Shown: positions 1-7,287, counted from the stretch's first letter. The stretch is 15,198 nt of DNA from an uncultured Ruminococcus sp. (GCA_937901485.1 CALGTT010000325.1:1-15198), one strand, 5' to 3'. Program-made: numbers and translations. The notes: generated from the letters alone by a model not told the origin.

Positions 1-378
1 GGCAATGGCACCGTAGGCTTCGGTCTTGGCAAGTCCGGTGAAGTTCCGGATGCAATCCGTAAGGGTATCGAGGATGCAAAGAAGAACATGGTTAAGGTTC
101 CGCTGAAGGGCACAACCATTCCTCATGAAATCGTAGGCAAGTTCGGCGCAGGCGAAGTGCTCATGCGTCCGGCTGCTCCCGGTACCGGTGTAATCGCCGG
201 CGGTCCTGTTCGTGCTGTCATCGAGGTAGCAGGCATCAAGGACATCAGAACAAAGTCCCTGCGTTCGAACAACCCCTGCAATGTAGTAAGAGCTACCATT
301 AACGGTCTGACTTCCTGCACAACTGCAGAGGAGGTTGCTGCAAAGCGCGGCAAGACTGTCAAGGAAATCCTGGGTTAA
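1..378 (+). CDS. rpsE: 30S ribosomal protein S5 (5' truncated)
   Basis: Small-subunit protein S5, which helps maintain decoding fidelity and lies near the mRNA entry site. The frame is open from base 1 and reads 125 codons to a TAA at 376-378, so the gene starts left of the window and roughly the first 40 residues, including most of the N-terminal double-stranded RNA-binding domain, are missing. The visible part begins GNGTVGFGLGKSGEVPDAIR, then shows the glycine-rich stretch RPAAPGTGVIAGGPVRAV and the segment KSLRSNNPCNVVRAT, all typical of S5. An ATG at 88 is an internal methionine, not the start. It is followed after 12 bases by rpmD, the standard spc-operon order. Identification is secure. 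Confidence 0.97.
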   Translation, partial: GNGTVGFGLGKSGEVPDAIRKGIEDAKKNMVKVPLKGTTIPHEIVGKFGAGEVLMRPAAPGTGVIAGGPVRAVIEVAGIKDIRTKSLRSNNPCNVVRATINGLTSCTTAEEVAAKRGKTVKEILG

Positions 379-390
379 GGAGGCAGAACA

Positions 391-567
391 ATGGCAAAGA
401 AAATCACACTCGTAAAGAGCCTTATCGGCTGCAAGAAGGATCAGATTGCCACTGCACATGCACTTGGCTTGAAGAAGATCGGCAACACAACAGTGCAGCC
501 TGACAATGCTGCAACAAACGGCAAGATCCACAAGATCGTTCACCTCATCAAGGTGGAAGAAGCATAA
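391..567 (+). CDS. rpmD: 50S ribosomal protein L30
   Basis: Large-subunit protein L30, 58 residues, the usual bacterial length. The protein starts MAKKITLVKSLIGCKKDQ and contains the GLKKIGNTTV segment characteristic of the L30 ferredoxin-like fold. The ATG at 391 is preceded by AAGGAGG at 378-384, which overlaps the rpsE stop, so the two genes are probably translationally linked. It sits between rpsE and rplO exactly as in other spc operons. It is too short to stand out in a simple open-frame search but is unambiguous by sequence and position. Confidence 0.96.
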   Translation: MAKKITLVKSLIGCKKDQIATAHALGLKKIGNTTVQPDNAATNGKIHKIVHLIKVEEA

Positions 568-583
568 GAAGGAGGTGCTGTAA

Positions 584-1024
584 ATGCAGATTCATGAACT
601 CGTACCGGCTCTGGATTCCACAAAGGCACGCAAGCGCGTAGGCCGTGGTCATGGTTCCGGTAACGGCAAGACCGCAGGCAAAGGTCACAAGGGACAGAAT
701 GCTCGTTCCGGCGGCGGTGTAAGAATCGGTTTTGAAGGCGGTCAGATGCCTCTTGCAAGAAGAATCCCCAAGAGAGGCTTCAACAACATTTTCAGAGCTA
801 CTTATGCAACTGTAAATGTTGCTGACCTGAACAAGTTCACAGACGGCACAGTCGTAGATGCTGAGCTGCTCTGCGCAAGCGGACTGGTAAAGAAAGTTTG
901 CGACGGCGTTAAAATTCTCGGCGAAGGAGAGCTCACTGCAAAGCTGACTGTAAAGGCTGCAAAGTTTACAAAGACTGCTGCTGAGAAAATTGAAAAGGCA
1001 GGCGGGAAAGCTGAGGTGATCTGA
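584..1024 (+). CDS. rplO: 50S ribosomal protein L15
   Basis: Large-subunit protein L15, 146 residues, a normal length for the family; it joins late in 50S assembly and contacts 23S rRNA through a long basic N-terminal tail. The N-terminus (MQIHELVPALDSTKARKRVG) is followed by the glycine- and basic-rich tail (HGSGNGKTAGKGHKGQ), then GFEGGQMPLARRIPKRGF, a near-invariant L15 signature. The C-terminal globular part spans about residues 75-146. The ATG at 584 has AAGGAGGTG at 569-577 upstream. The stop TGA at 1022-1024 lies one base before the secY GTG, which suggests coupled translation. Confidence 0.97.
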   Translation: MQIHELVPALDSTKARKRVGRGHGSGNGKTAGKGHKGQNARSGGGVRIGFEGGQMPLARRIPKRGFNNIFRATYATVNVADLNKFTDGTVVDAELLCASGLVKKVCDGVKILGEGELTAKLTVKAAKFTKTAAEKIEKAGGKAEVI

Positions 1025-1025
1025 C

Positions 1026-2360
1026 GTGTTTCAGACACTCAAAAACGCTTGGGGCGTACCGGAAATCCGTAAAAAGTTTCTGTACACGCTCATGATGATC
1101 ATCGTGTTCAGAATCGGCAGTGCCATCACTGTTCCGTTTCTGGATATGGCAAGTGTGCAGGAGTGGATCTCCACCAATGCAACGGATGGCAACTTCCTGG
1201 AGTATATGAACATCCTCACAGGCGGTGCGCTTGCAAAGGCAACATTCTTCTCACTTTCCATTACACCCTATATTAATGCATCCATTATCATACAGCTTCT
1301 GACCTATGCACTTCCTCCGCTGGAGCGACTCCAGGAGGAAGGCGAGGAAGGCAGAAAGGTGATCAACAAGATCACTTCCTATGTCGCTCTCGGTCTTGCG
1401 CTGTTCATGTCCATTGCTTACTATCTGACCATGCGCAACAGCATGAATGCTGTAACGTACACACAGGGCGCAGAGGGCTGGTTCGCTGCCATCGTTATCG
1501 TGGCTTGCTTCACCGCCGGTGCTTCCCTCGTAGTATGGATGGGCAACCGTATCAATGATAAGGGTATCGGCAACGGCGTTTCCATGCTCCTGTTTGCCGG
1601 TATCGTAGCAAGATTCCCCGTAGATGTGGGCACTCTCATTACCCTGTGCAAAACCGATATGGCGAAGTACTTCTTCGTAACTCTCGCAATTGCAGTTGGT
1701 TTCGTTCTGATGATCGGCTTCATCGTATTCATGAATGAAGCAGAGCGCAGAATTCCGATCCAGTATGCAAAGAGAGTTGTCGGCAGAAAGCAGTTCGGAG
1801 GTCAGAACACTCACATTCCGATCAAGGTTTGCATGTCCGGCGTTATGCCGATCATCTTCGCAATGGCATTCATGTCACTGCCGAGCACCATCAGCCTGTT
1901 CATTAAGCCGGTTGATGCGATCGTAGAAGGTGAAACCGGCTTCGGCGCACAGCTTTACTACCACTTTGTGAACTTCTTCAAGACCACAAGCGGCGGCTAT
2001 GCGATCCTGTATCTGATCCTCATTATTGCATTCAACTACTTCTATGTTTCAATGCAGTATAACCCGATTGAAATTGCAAACCAGCTTCGTCAGAACAACG
2101 GCGGCATTCCCGGCATCAGACCCGGTAAGCCTACATCCGATTATATCCAGCGCGTACTCTCCAAGATCACTCTTGTGGGTGCGATCTTCCTCGGATTTAT
2201 CGCGATCCTGCCGATCGCTCTGACATGGTTTGATCCTGCGCTGCAGTCCCTGTCCATGGGTGGTACTTCCATCCTGATCGTGGTAAGCGTTGCGCTGGAA
2301 ACAGTTCGTACTCTGGAATCCCAGATGATGATGCGTCATCACAAGGGCTTCTTAGGATAA
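1026..2360 (+). CDS. secY: Preprotein translocase subunit SecY
   Basis: Central channel subunit of the SecYEG translocon, which moves unfolded proteins across, or inserts them into, the cytoplasmic membrane. The product is 444 residues with about ten hydrophobic segments. SecY hallmarks seen include ITPYINASIIIQLL at about 79-92 (plug and second membrane segment region), GIGNGVSMLLFAGI at about 180-193, and the cytoplasmic loop ERRIPIQYAKR at about 240-250. The start is a GTG at 1026, one base past the rplO stop, with GAGGTGAT at 1013-1020 as ribosome binding site inside the rplO coding end. No better ATG is near, because the next methionines fall inside the first membrane segment. Position between rplO and adk is canonical. 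Confidence 0.97.
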   Translation: MFQTLKNAWGVPEIRKKFLYTLMMIIVFRIGSAITVPFLDMASVQEWISTNATDGNFLEYMNILTGGALAKATFFSLSITPYINASIIIQLLTYALPPLERLQEEGEEGRKVINKITSYVALGLALFMSIAYYLTMRNSMNAVTYTQGAEGWFAAIVIVACFTAGASLVVWMGNRINDKGIGNGVSMLLFAGIVARFPVDVGTLITLCKTDMAKYFFVTLAIAVGFVLMIGFIVFMNEAERRIPIQYAKRVVGRKQFGGQNTHIPIKVCMSGVMPIIFAMAFMSLPSTISLFIKPVDAIVEGETGFGAQLYYHFVNFFKTTSGGYAILYLILIIAFNYFYVSMQYNPIEIANQLRQNNGGIPGIRPGKPTSDYIQRVLSKITLVGAIFLGFIAILPIALTWFDPALQSLSMGGTSILIVVSVALETVRTLESQMMMRHHKGFLG

Positions 2361-2372
2361 GGAGGGGCAAGT

Positions 2373-3014
2373 ATGAATTTGATTTTACTCGGTGCGCCCG
2401 GTGCTGGTAAAGGCACTCAGGCAGAAGTCATCTCCGAGGCACTGAACATCCCGCAGATCTCTACGGGCAACATGCTGCGCGAGGCTGTTAAGAACGGTAC
2501 TGAATACGGTCTGAAGGCTAAGGCTGCAATGGAAAGCGGTGCGCTCGTTTCCGATGATATCGTCATCGGTATCCTCAAGGATCGTATTGCAGCAGATGAC
2601 TGCAAGAACGGTTTCATCCTCGATGGTTTCCCGAGAACCGTACCGCAGGCAGAGGCACTCGATGAAATGGGTGTCCGCATTGACAAGGTACTGGAGATCT
2701 TCGTGGACGACGAGACCATCAAGATGCGTGTATCCGGCAGACGTGTATGTGAAGGCTGCGGCGCAACCTACCACATCCAGTACAAGCCCTCCAAGGTCGA
2801 AGGTACATGCGACAAGTGCGGCGAAAAGACCATCATCCGCAAGGATGACCAGCCGGAAACGGTTCTGGATCGTCTGGCAGTTTACCACAAGCAGACTGCA
2901 CCGCTCAAGGACTACTATGCAAAGCAGGGCAAGCTCGATACTGTCATCGGACAGGAAGAGGTTGCTGATACGGTGAAGCTGACACTCAAGGCAGTGGGGG
3001 CAGTAACCGAATGA
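2373..3014 (+). CDS. adk: Adenylate kinase, zinc-binding lid type
   Basis: Cytosolic enzyme interconverting ATP plus AMP and two ADP. The product is 213 residues, a typical long-form length. It has the P-loop GAPGAGKGT at residues 7-15, the AMP-site stretch TGNMLREAV at 31-39, the FILDGFPRT motif at 81-89, and an inserted LID domain at about 121-158. The lid carries four cysteines (C126, C129, C146, C149) in two CxxC pairs, the arrangement that binds structural zinc in Gram-positive adenylate kinases. The ATG at 2373 follows AAGGAGGGG at 2359-2367, which overlaps the secY stop. Its TGA overlaps the map ATG by four bases (ATGA). Confidence 0.97.
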   Translation: MNLILLGAPGAGKGTQAEVISEALNIPQISTGNMLREAVKNGTEYGLKAKAAMESGALVSDDIVIGILKDRIAADDCKNGFILDGFPRTVPQAEALDEMGVRIDKVLEIFVDDETIKMRVSGRRVCEGCGATYHIQYKPSKVEGTCDKCGEKTIIRKDDQPETVLDRLAVYHKQTAPLKDYYAKQGKLDTVIGQEEVADTVKLTLKAVGAVTE

Positions 3015-3769
3015 GTATCACCATTAAATCTAAGACAGATCTAATGAAAATGCGAGAAGCCGGAAGGATTGCCGGCAGGGCTTTACAGCTTGCAGGGCAG
3101 TCCATTCAGCCCGGCATGACAACTCTGGAGCTTGACAAAATTGTGCATGACTACATTGTAGGATGCGGCGCGTATCCCTCCTTTCTGGGACTGTACGGTT
3201 TCCCCGGCAGTGCCTGCATCTCCATCAACGATGAAGTCATCCACGGTATCCCGAGTGCAAAGCGGAAGATCAAAGCCGGCGATATCGTCAGCGTCGATGT
3301 GGGAGCACATTATAATGGATTCCACGGCGACAACGCGGCGACCTTTGCCTGCGGTAAGATCTCTGCGGATGCACAGGCATTGCTTGATGTCACAAAGGGT
3401 GCACTCGAAGCGGGAATTGCAAAGGCAGTCGTCAATGCAAGGATCGCGGATGTATCCGGTGCGGTACAGGAATACTGTTCCTCAAGAGGATACGGTATCG
3501 TCAGGGAGTACTGCGGTCATGGAATTGGCAGAGAAGTACACGAATCCCCGGAAGTACCGAATTATGTGACACCCGGCAGACAGGGTGTGCGCCTGCAGGC
3601 AGGTATGGTCATCTGCATTGAGCCGATGATCAACCAGAAGGGTGATGCCATCCGCCAGCTCAAAGACGGCTGGACGGTAGTCACCAGAAACGGCAGTCTG
3701 TCAGCACACTTTGAACACACCGTAGCCATTACGCCGGATGGTCCCGTCCTGCTGACGGATCCGAACTGA
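3011..3769 (+). CDS. map: Type I methionine aminopeptidase
   Basis: Removes the N-terminal methionine from nascent proteins when the second residue is small. The product is 252 residues, the compact type Ia form without an N-terminal zinc-finger extension. All five metal ligands are visible: D96 (SVDVGA), D107 (HGDNAAT), H170 (CGHGIG), E204 (CIEPM) and E235 (HFEHT). The substrate-contacting histidines H79 (VIHGIP) and H177 (REVHE) are also present. It starts within the adk stop (ATGA overlap at 3011-3014) and its own TGA shares one base with the next ATG, so adk, map and the KOW gene are probably translationally coupled. Placement of map in the spc operon is common in Firmicutes. Confidence 0.97.
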   Translation: MSITIKSKTDLMKMREAGRIAGRALQLAGQSIQPGMTTLELDKIVHDYIVGCGAYPSFLGLYGFPGSACISINDEVIHGIPSAKRKIKAGDIVSVDVGAHYNGFHGDNAATFACGKISADAQALLDVTKGALEAGIAKAVVNARIADVSGAVQEYCSSRGYGIVREYCGHGIGREVHESPEVPNYVTPGRQGVRLQAGMVICIEPMINQKGDAIRQLKDGWTVVTRNGSLSAHFEHTVAITPDGPVLLTDPN

Positions 3770-4020
3770 TGGAGTTACAGGTGGGTATGGTGGTTTGTGC
3801 GGCCGCCGGAAAAGAGAAGGACAATTTCTATATTGTCACCGGAATGGACGGCAGGTTCGTCTATCTGGCTGACGGAAAGCACAGAACGCTTAGTAAGCCC
3901 AAGCGCAAGAATGTCAGGCACATCCGGCTGACACAGACAGTCTGGGAACTGGAAGGTCTGACGGATAAGGCACTGCGCAGACGGCTGAGAGAACGCAATG
4001 CAGCATTGGGAGGTATTTGA
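3769..4020 (+). CDS. KOW-domain RNA-binding protein (L14e/L6e/L27e-like)
   Basis: Small 83-residue protein. The first half (MELQVGMVVCAAAGKEKDNF, then YIVTGMDGRFVYLADGKHR) has the valine-glycine start, small beta strands and conserved glycine of a KOW motif, as in the archaeal/eukaryotic L14e and L6e ribosomal proteins. The second half is basic (KPKRKNVRHIR) and ends in an arginine-rich helix (ALRRRLRERNAAL). Clostridia commonly carry such a gene between map and infA, annotated as a KOW-domain or L14E-family RNA-binding protein; its exact job is unknown. The ATG shares its first base with the last base of the map stop, and the stop lies one base before the infA start. A role on the ribosome or rRNA is inferred from domain and location only. 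Confidence 0.82.
   Translation: MELQVGMVVCAAAGKEKDNFYIVTGMDGRFVYLADGKHRTLSKPKRKNVRHIRLTQTVWELEGLTDKALRRRLRERNAALGGI
4008..4013 (+). promoter_or_regulatory. Ribosome binding site fixing the infA TTG start
   Basis: GGGAGG lies eight bases before a TTG at 4022-4024. The nearest in-frame ATG upstream (3998) would place this Shine-Dalgarno sequence inside the coding region and add eight residues not found on IF-1 proteins, so the site supports the TTG as the true start. Confidence 0.75.
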
Positions 4021-4021
4021 T

Positions 4022-4240
4022 TTGTCTAAAGAAGATTTGATTGAAGTAGAGGGAATCGTGCAGGAAGCCCTGCCGAACGCAATGTTCCGCGTAGAGCTGC
4101 CGAACAAGCACGTAATCCTGGCTCATGTGTCGGGAAAGCTGAGAATGAACTACATTCGTATCGTTCCCGGCGATAAGGTGAAGATTGAAATGTCACCCTA
4201 TGATTTGACAAAGGGCCGAATCACATGGAGAGCCAAGTAA
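4022..4240 (+). CDS. infA: Translation initiation factor IF-1
   Basis: IF-1 binds the A site of the 30S subunit during initiation and acts with IF-2 and IF-3. Reading from the TTG at 4022 gives 72 residues beginning MSKEDLIEVEG, the standard IF-1 length and N-terminus; the single OB fold includes EALPNAMFRVEL, AHVSGKLRMNYIRI and PGDKVKIEMSPYDLTKGRI, all strongly conserved. A longer reading from the ATG at 3998 adds MQHWEVFD, which overlaps the upstream gene and is not part of the family. The gene begins one base after the KOW gene's stop, and the ribosome binding site is inside that gene. Confidence 0.95.
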   Translation: MSKEDLIEVEGIVQEALPNAMFRVELPNKHVILAHVSGKLRMNYIRIVPGDKVKIEMSPYDLTKGRITWRAK

Positions 4241-4295
4241 TTGGCGGATAGAAAGGCGCAGTGAAAGCTGCAAAACCTGCAAGGAGGTAATTTCA

Positions 4296-4409
4296 ATGAA
4301 AGTAAGACCTTCCGTAAAACCCATTTGCGAAAAATGCAAGGTCATCAAGCGCAAGGGCAAGATCATGGTTATCTGTGAGAATCCCAAGCACAAGCAGCGT
4401 CAGGGTTAA
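4296..4409 (+). CDS. rpmJ: 50S ribosomal protein L36, zinc-ribbon form
   Basis: Smallest large-subunit protein, 37 residues, starting MKVRPSVKPICEKCKVIKRK. The four zinc ligands of the C-positive form are present: C11, C14, C27 and H32. The ATG at 4296 is preceded by AAGGAGGT at 4281-4288. It lies between infA and rpsM, as in nearly all spc/alpha junctions. It is too short for a standard open-frame cut-off but the match is unmistakable. The zinc-binding form suggests the cell may also keep a zinc-free paralogue elsewhere, which cannot be judged here. Confidence 0.97.
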   Translation: MKVRPSVKPICEKCKVIKRKGKIMVICENPKHKQRQG

Positions 4410-4439
4410 TCCCGACAGCATTGGAGGTGTAATTCATCA

Positions 4440-4808
4440 ATGGCAAGAATTTCAGGTATTGACCTTCCCAAGGACAAGAGAGTTGAAATCGGTCTGACCT
4501 ATATCTACGGTATCGGCCGTCCGACAGCAACTAAGATTCTTGAGGCAACAGGTGTAAATCCGGATACCCGCGTAAAGGATCTGAGCGAAGAGGACGTAGC
4601 AAAGCTGCGTGACTATATCGATGCTAACCTGACTGTTGAGGGCGATCTCCGTCGTGAAGTAGCTCTGAACATCAAGAGACTGATCGAAATCGGCTGCTAC
4701 AGAGGCGTTCGCCACAGAAAGGGTCTGCCGGTAAGAGGTCAGCGTACAAAGACAAACGCAAGAACACGCAAGGGTCCGGTTAAGACAATTGCTAACAAGA
4801 AGAAGTAA
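4440..4808 (+). CDS. rpsM: 30S ribosomal protein S13
   Basis: Small-subunit head protein S13, 122 residues, which forms intersubunit bridges with L5 and contacts P-site tRNA through its C-terminal tail. Visible family features are MARISGIDLPKDKRVEIGLT at the start, YIYGIGRPTATKIL (helix-hairpin-helix-like), then RGVRHRKGLPVRGQRTKTNA and the basic tail RKGPVKTIANKKK. The ATG at 4440 follows GGAGGTG at 4423-4429. It opens the alpha-operon part of the cluster; no separate promoter is obvious in the 30-base gap after rpmJ. Confidence 0.97.
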   Translation: MARISGIDLPKDKRVEIGLTYIYGIGRPTATKILEATGVNPDTRVKDLSEEDVAKLRDYIDANLTVEGDLRREVALNIKRLIEIGCYRGVRHRKGLPVRGQRTKTNARTRKGPVKTIANKKK

Positions 4809-4814
4809 GGAGGG
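4807..4814 (+). promoter_or_regulatory. Ribosome binding site for the rpsK TTG start
   Basis: AAGGAGGG, a strong Shine-Dalgarno sequence overlapping the rpsM stop, stands eight bases before the TTG at 4823, the codon that gives the expected S11 N-terminus. Confidence 0.75.
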
Positions 4815-4822
4815 CGAGTACT

Positions 4823-5227
4823 TTGGCACAGCAGAAGGGTAAAAAAGTAACGACTGTACGCCGCCGCAGAGAGCGTAAGAACATCGAAAGCGGTGCAGTG
4901 CATATTCAGTCCACTTTTAACAACACAATTGTGACGATCACAGATACACAGGGCAATGCCATTTCTTGGGCAAGTGCCGGCGGTCTGGGTTTCCGCGGTT
5001 CCAGAAAGTCCACTCCGTTTGCAGCACAGACTGCAGCAGAGACAGCAGCAAAGGCTGCTATGGAACATGGTCTGAAGACTGTAGAAGTATATGTAAAGGG
5101 TCCGGGCAGCGGCCGTGAGGCTGCAATTCGTGCACTGCAGACAGTAGGTCTGGAGGTTCGCATGATCAAGGACGTTACACCGATTCCGCACAATGGTTGC
5201 CGTCCGCCTAAGAGACGCCGCGTCTAA
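4823..5227 (+). CDS. rpsK: 30S ribosomal protein S11
   Basis: Small-subunit platform protein S11, 134 residues, slightly longer than the usual 128-130. It starts from a TTG at 4823 (MAQQKGKKVTTVRRRRERKN) supported by the ribosome binding site at 4807-4814. Typical S11 stretches follow: AHIQ-like VHIQSTFNNTIVTITD, WASAGGLGFRGSRKSTPFAA, VKGPGSGREAAIRAL and the C-terminal DVTPIPHNGCRPPKRRRV. The gene lies 14 bases after rpsM and 16 bases before rpsD, inside the alpha cluster. Confidence 0.97.
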   Translation: MAQQKGKKVTTVRRRRERKNIESGAVHIQSTFNNTIVTITDTQGNAISWASAGGLGFRGSRKSTPFAAQTAAETAAKAAMEHGLKTVEVYVKGPGSGREAAIRALQTVGLEVRMIKDVTPIPHNGCRPPKRRRV

Positions 5228-5229
5228 TT

Positions 5230-5235
5230 GGAGGT
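5230..5235 (+). promoter_or_regulatory. Ribosome binding site fixing the rpsD start
   Basis: GGAGGT stands eight bases before the ATG at 5244. A longer frame open back to 5193 would overlap the end of rpsK and add 17 residues that are not part of S4, so this site supports the shorter protein. Confidence 0.75.
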
Positions 5236-5243
5236 ACAAGAAT

Positions 5244-5840
5244 ATGGCAGTAAATAAGGATCCGATTCTGAAGAGATGCAGATATTTGGGCATCAGCCCG
5301 ATGGTAATGGGCATCAACAAGCAGTCCAACCGCAATCCGAACGCTAACAGCCGCAAGAAGGTTTCCGAATACGGCACACAGCTGAAGGAAAAGCAGAAGC
5401 TGAAGTTCATCTATGGCGTAATGGAAAAGCCGTTCCGTCACTATTTTGAGCTGGCTTCCAAGATGGAAGGCAAGGCTGGTGACAACCTGATCACAGTTCT
5501 GGAGTCCAGACTGGACAACGTTGCATACCGCATGGGCATGGCTCTGACAAGACGCGATGCAAGACAGCTGGTAACACATGGTCACTTCGCAGTAAACGGC
5601 AAGAGAGTGGACATTCCGTCCTATCGTGTTGCTCTGGGCGATGAGATCACAGTATGCGAAAAGAGCAGAACCAGCACAAAGTTCAAGGATGTAGTAGAGC
5701 AGACACAGGGCAGAACTGTTCCGCTGTGGCTGGATGTCAACAAGGACGCTTTCTCTGCAAAGGTAACAAGAATGCCCGGTCCGGAGGATCTTGATTACGA
5801 GGCAGAAACACACCTGATTGTCGAGCTGTACTCCAAGTAA
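5244..5840 (+). CDS. rpsD: 30S ribosomal protein S4, zinc-free form
   Basis: Primary 16S rRNA-binding protein S4, which nucleates 30S assembly. From the ATG at 5244 the product is 198 residues, the usual length, starting MAVNKDPILKRCRYLGISP. The N-terminal region has only one cysteine (C12) where the C-positive form has a four-cysteine zinc site, so this is the zinc-free type. The S4 RNA-binding motif is clear near residues 88-150: SRLDNVAYRMGMALTRRDAR, then QLVTHGHFAVNGKRVDIPSY. In Bacillus subtilis rpsD stands alone and is autoregulated, whereas here it is in the alpha cluster between rpsK and rpoA, as in many Clostridia and proteobacteria. Confidence 0.97.
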   Translation: MAVNKDPILKRCRYLGISPMVMGINKQSNRNPNANSRKKVSEYGTQLKEKQKLKFIYGVMEKPFRHYFELASKMEGKAGDNLITVLESRLDNVAYRMGMALTRRDARQLVTHGHFAVNGKRVDIPSYRVALGDEITVCEKSRTSTKFKDVVEQTQGRTVPLWLDVNKDAFSAKVTRMPGPEDLDYEAETHLIVELYSK

Positions 5841-5893
5841 TGCGTAATTGCTTGCGGACGCTTTAGAACAACGAACAAAAGTAATTGCGAAAT

Positions 5894-5900
5894 AGGAGGG
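5894..5900 (+). promoter_or_regulatory. Ribosome binding site fixing the rpoA start
   Basis: AGGAGGG stands five bases before the ATG at 5906. An upstream in-frame TTG at 5885 would put this site inside the gene and add seven residues foreign to the alpha subunit. Confidence 0.75.
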
Positions 5901-5905
5901 TTTAC

Positions 5906-6862
5906 ATGCTTGAAAAGATTGAGAAGCCGGAAATCGTTACCGAAGAACTGAGAGCTGACGGAAAGTACGGTAAATTCGTTTTAGCACCGCTGGAACGCGG
6001 CTACGGCACAACGCTCGGCAACAGTCTCAGACGAGTTCTTCTCTCCTCACTTCCCGGTGTGGCTGTCAACTATGTTAAGATTGACGGTGTGCATCACGAG
6101 CTTTCCACAATTCCGGGTGTAAAAGAGGATGTGACAGAAATCATCCTGAGCCTGAAGGGTCTGACTGCAAAGCTGTATGGCGAAGGTCCGAAGACCATTT
6201 CGATTGACGCTGAGGGCGAGTGCGAGGTCACAGCCGGCGATATTAAGGCAGATTCCGAAGTGAACATTCTCGATCCCGGTATGCACATTGCAACACTGGG
6301 CAAGGATGCGAAGCTTCGTATGGAGATTACAATTGATAAGGGCAGAGGCTATGTATCTGCGGAGCGCAACAAGCAGCAGATGGTAGATATGCCGATCGAT
6401 GTAATTGCCGTAGACAGCATTTATACTCCTGTTTTGAAGGTGAACTATACCGTAGAGAATACCCGTCTCGGACAGGTCACCGACTATGATAAGCTGACAA
6501 TGGAAGTATGGACCGATGGTACAATTTCCGCAAAGGAAGCTTTATCACAGGCAGCCAATCTCCTCAACGAGCATCTGAAGCTCTTCGTTGATCTTTCCGA
6601 CGAAGCGTGTATTACAGAGGTCCTGGTAGAAAAGGACGACAAGGGTAAGGAAAAGATCCTTGAGATGACCATTGAGGAACTTGACTTGTCAGTACGTTCC
6701 TTCAATTGCTTGAAGCGTGCTGGCATCAACACTGTTGACGACTTGATCAATAAGTCTGAGGAAGAAATGATGAAGGTGCGTAACCTTGGTAAGAAATCCT
6801 TTGATGAGGTGAAGGAGAAGCTCCAGTCTCTGGGCTTCGACCTCTCCTCTGAGGAAGACTAA
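5906..6862 (+). CDS. rpoA: DNA-directed RNA polymerase subunit alpha
   Basis: Alpha subunit of RNA polymerase; its dimer scaffolds core assembly and its C-terminal domain contacts UP elements and activators. From the ATG at 5906 the product is 318 residues, the normal length. The N-terminal domain (about 1-230) begins MLEKIEKPEI and contains APLERGYGTTLGNSLRRVLL, the dimerisation and assembly segment, and PGVKEDVTEIILSLK. After a short linker the C-terminal domain (about 250-312) reads ELDLSVRSFNCLKRAGI, then EEMMKVRNLGKKSFDEVKEK, the DNA-contacting helix-hairpin-helix. The gene follows rpsD after 65 bases and precedes rplQ after 71 bases, with no promoter I can support in either gap. Confidence 0.98.
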   Translation: MLEKIEKPEIVTEELRADGKYGKFVLAPLERGYGTTLGNSLRRVLLSSLPGVAVNYVKIDGVHHELSTIPGVKEDVTEIILSLKGLTAKLYGEGPKTISIDAEGECEVTAGDIKADSEVNILDPGMHIATLGKDAKLRMEITIDKGRGYVSAERNKQQMVDMPIDVIAVDSIYTPVLKVNYTVENTRLGQVTDYDKLTMEVWTDGTISAKEALSQAANLLNEHLKLFVDLSDEACITEVLVEKDDKGKEKILEMTIEELDLSVRSFNCLKRAGINTVDDLINKSEEEMMKVRNLGKKSFDEVKEKLQSLGFDLSSEED

Positions 6863-6886
6863 GCGCATCTGAATACAATAGGATAC

Positions 6887-6910
6887 CCGATGGGGCGAAG
6901 CCTCTCTCGG
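6887..6910 (+). other. Hairpin in the rpoA-rplQ spacer
   Basis: CCGA pairs with TCGG (6907-6910), and GGGGC (6892-6896) pairs with GCCTC (6900-6904, one G-U) around a GAA loop, with a small internal loop between the stems. There is no U tract after it, so it is not a terminator. It ends just ahead of the rplQ ribosome binding site (AAAGGAGTG). It might process the message or adjust L17 translation, but that is inference; it may also be incidental. Confidence 0.4.
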
Positions 6911-6933
6911 TTTGAGTAAAGGAGTGAATTACA

Positions 6934-7278
6934 ATGCCGGGTACAAGAAAGTTGGGCAGAACAACTGCACACAGAACTGCAATGCTCAGAGCAATGGTTA
7001 CTTTCCTGCTGGAGAACGGTCAGGTTGAGACTACCGTAACAAGAGCAAAGGAAGTACGCGCAGTTGCTGAAAAGATGATTACACTGGGCAAGAATACTGA
7101 CCTGCACAGCAAGCGTCAGGTATTCGCATATATCACAAAGGAAGATGTTGCAAAGAAGCTCTTTGACGAGATCTCCCCGAAGTATGCTGAGCGCAATGGC
7201 GGCTACACACAGATCATTAAGACTGGTCCGCGCCGCGGTGATGCTGCTGAGATGGCAATCATCAAGCTGGTTGACTAA
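6934..7278 (+). CDS. rplQ: 50S ribosomal protein L17
   Basis: Large-subunit protein L17 near the exit tunnel, 114 residues, the short bacterial form. It starts MPGTRKLGRTTAHRTAMLRA, the family signature with the conserved LGR..AHR motif, continues ETTVTRAKEVRAVAEKMITL, and ends YTQIIKTGPRRGDAAEMAII. The ATG at 6934 is preceded by AAAGGAGTG. It is the last gene of the cluster: an intrinsic terminator follows after nine bases. In bacilli the next genes are usually ecfA, truA, rplM and rpsI; here they are absent and an unrelated accessory region begins. Confidence 0.97.
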   Translation: MPGTRKLGRTTAHRTAMLRAMVTFLLENGQVETTVTRAKEVRAVAEKMITLGKNTDLHSKRQVFAYITKEDVAKKLFDEISPKYAERNGGYTQIIKTGPRRGDAAEMAIIKLVD

Positions 7279-7287
7279 TTAACCTTT

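Noticed and set aside
4739..5410. Minus-strand frame (223 codons) across rpsM, rpsK and rpsD
   Set aside because: It lies antisense to three certain ribosomal protein genes and has a Cys/Leu-rich composition typical of reversed ribosomal codons.
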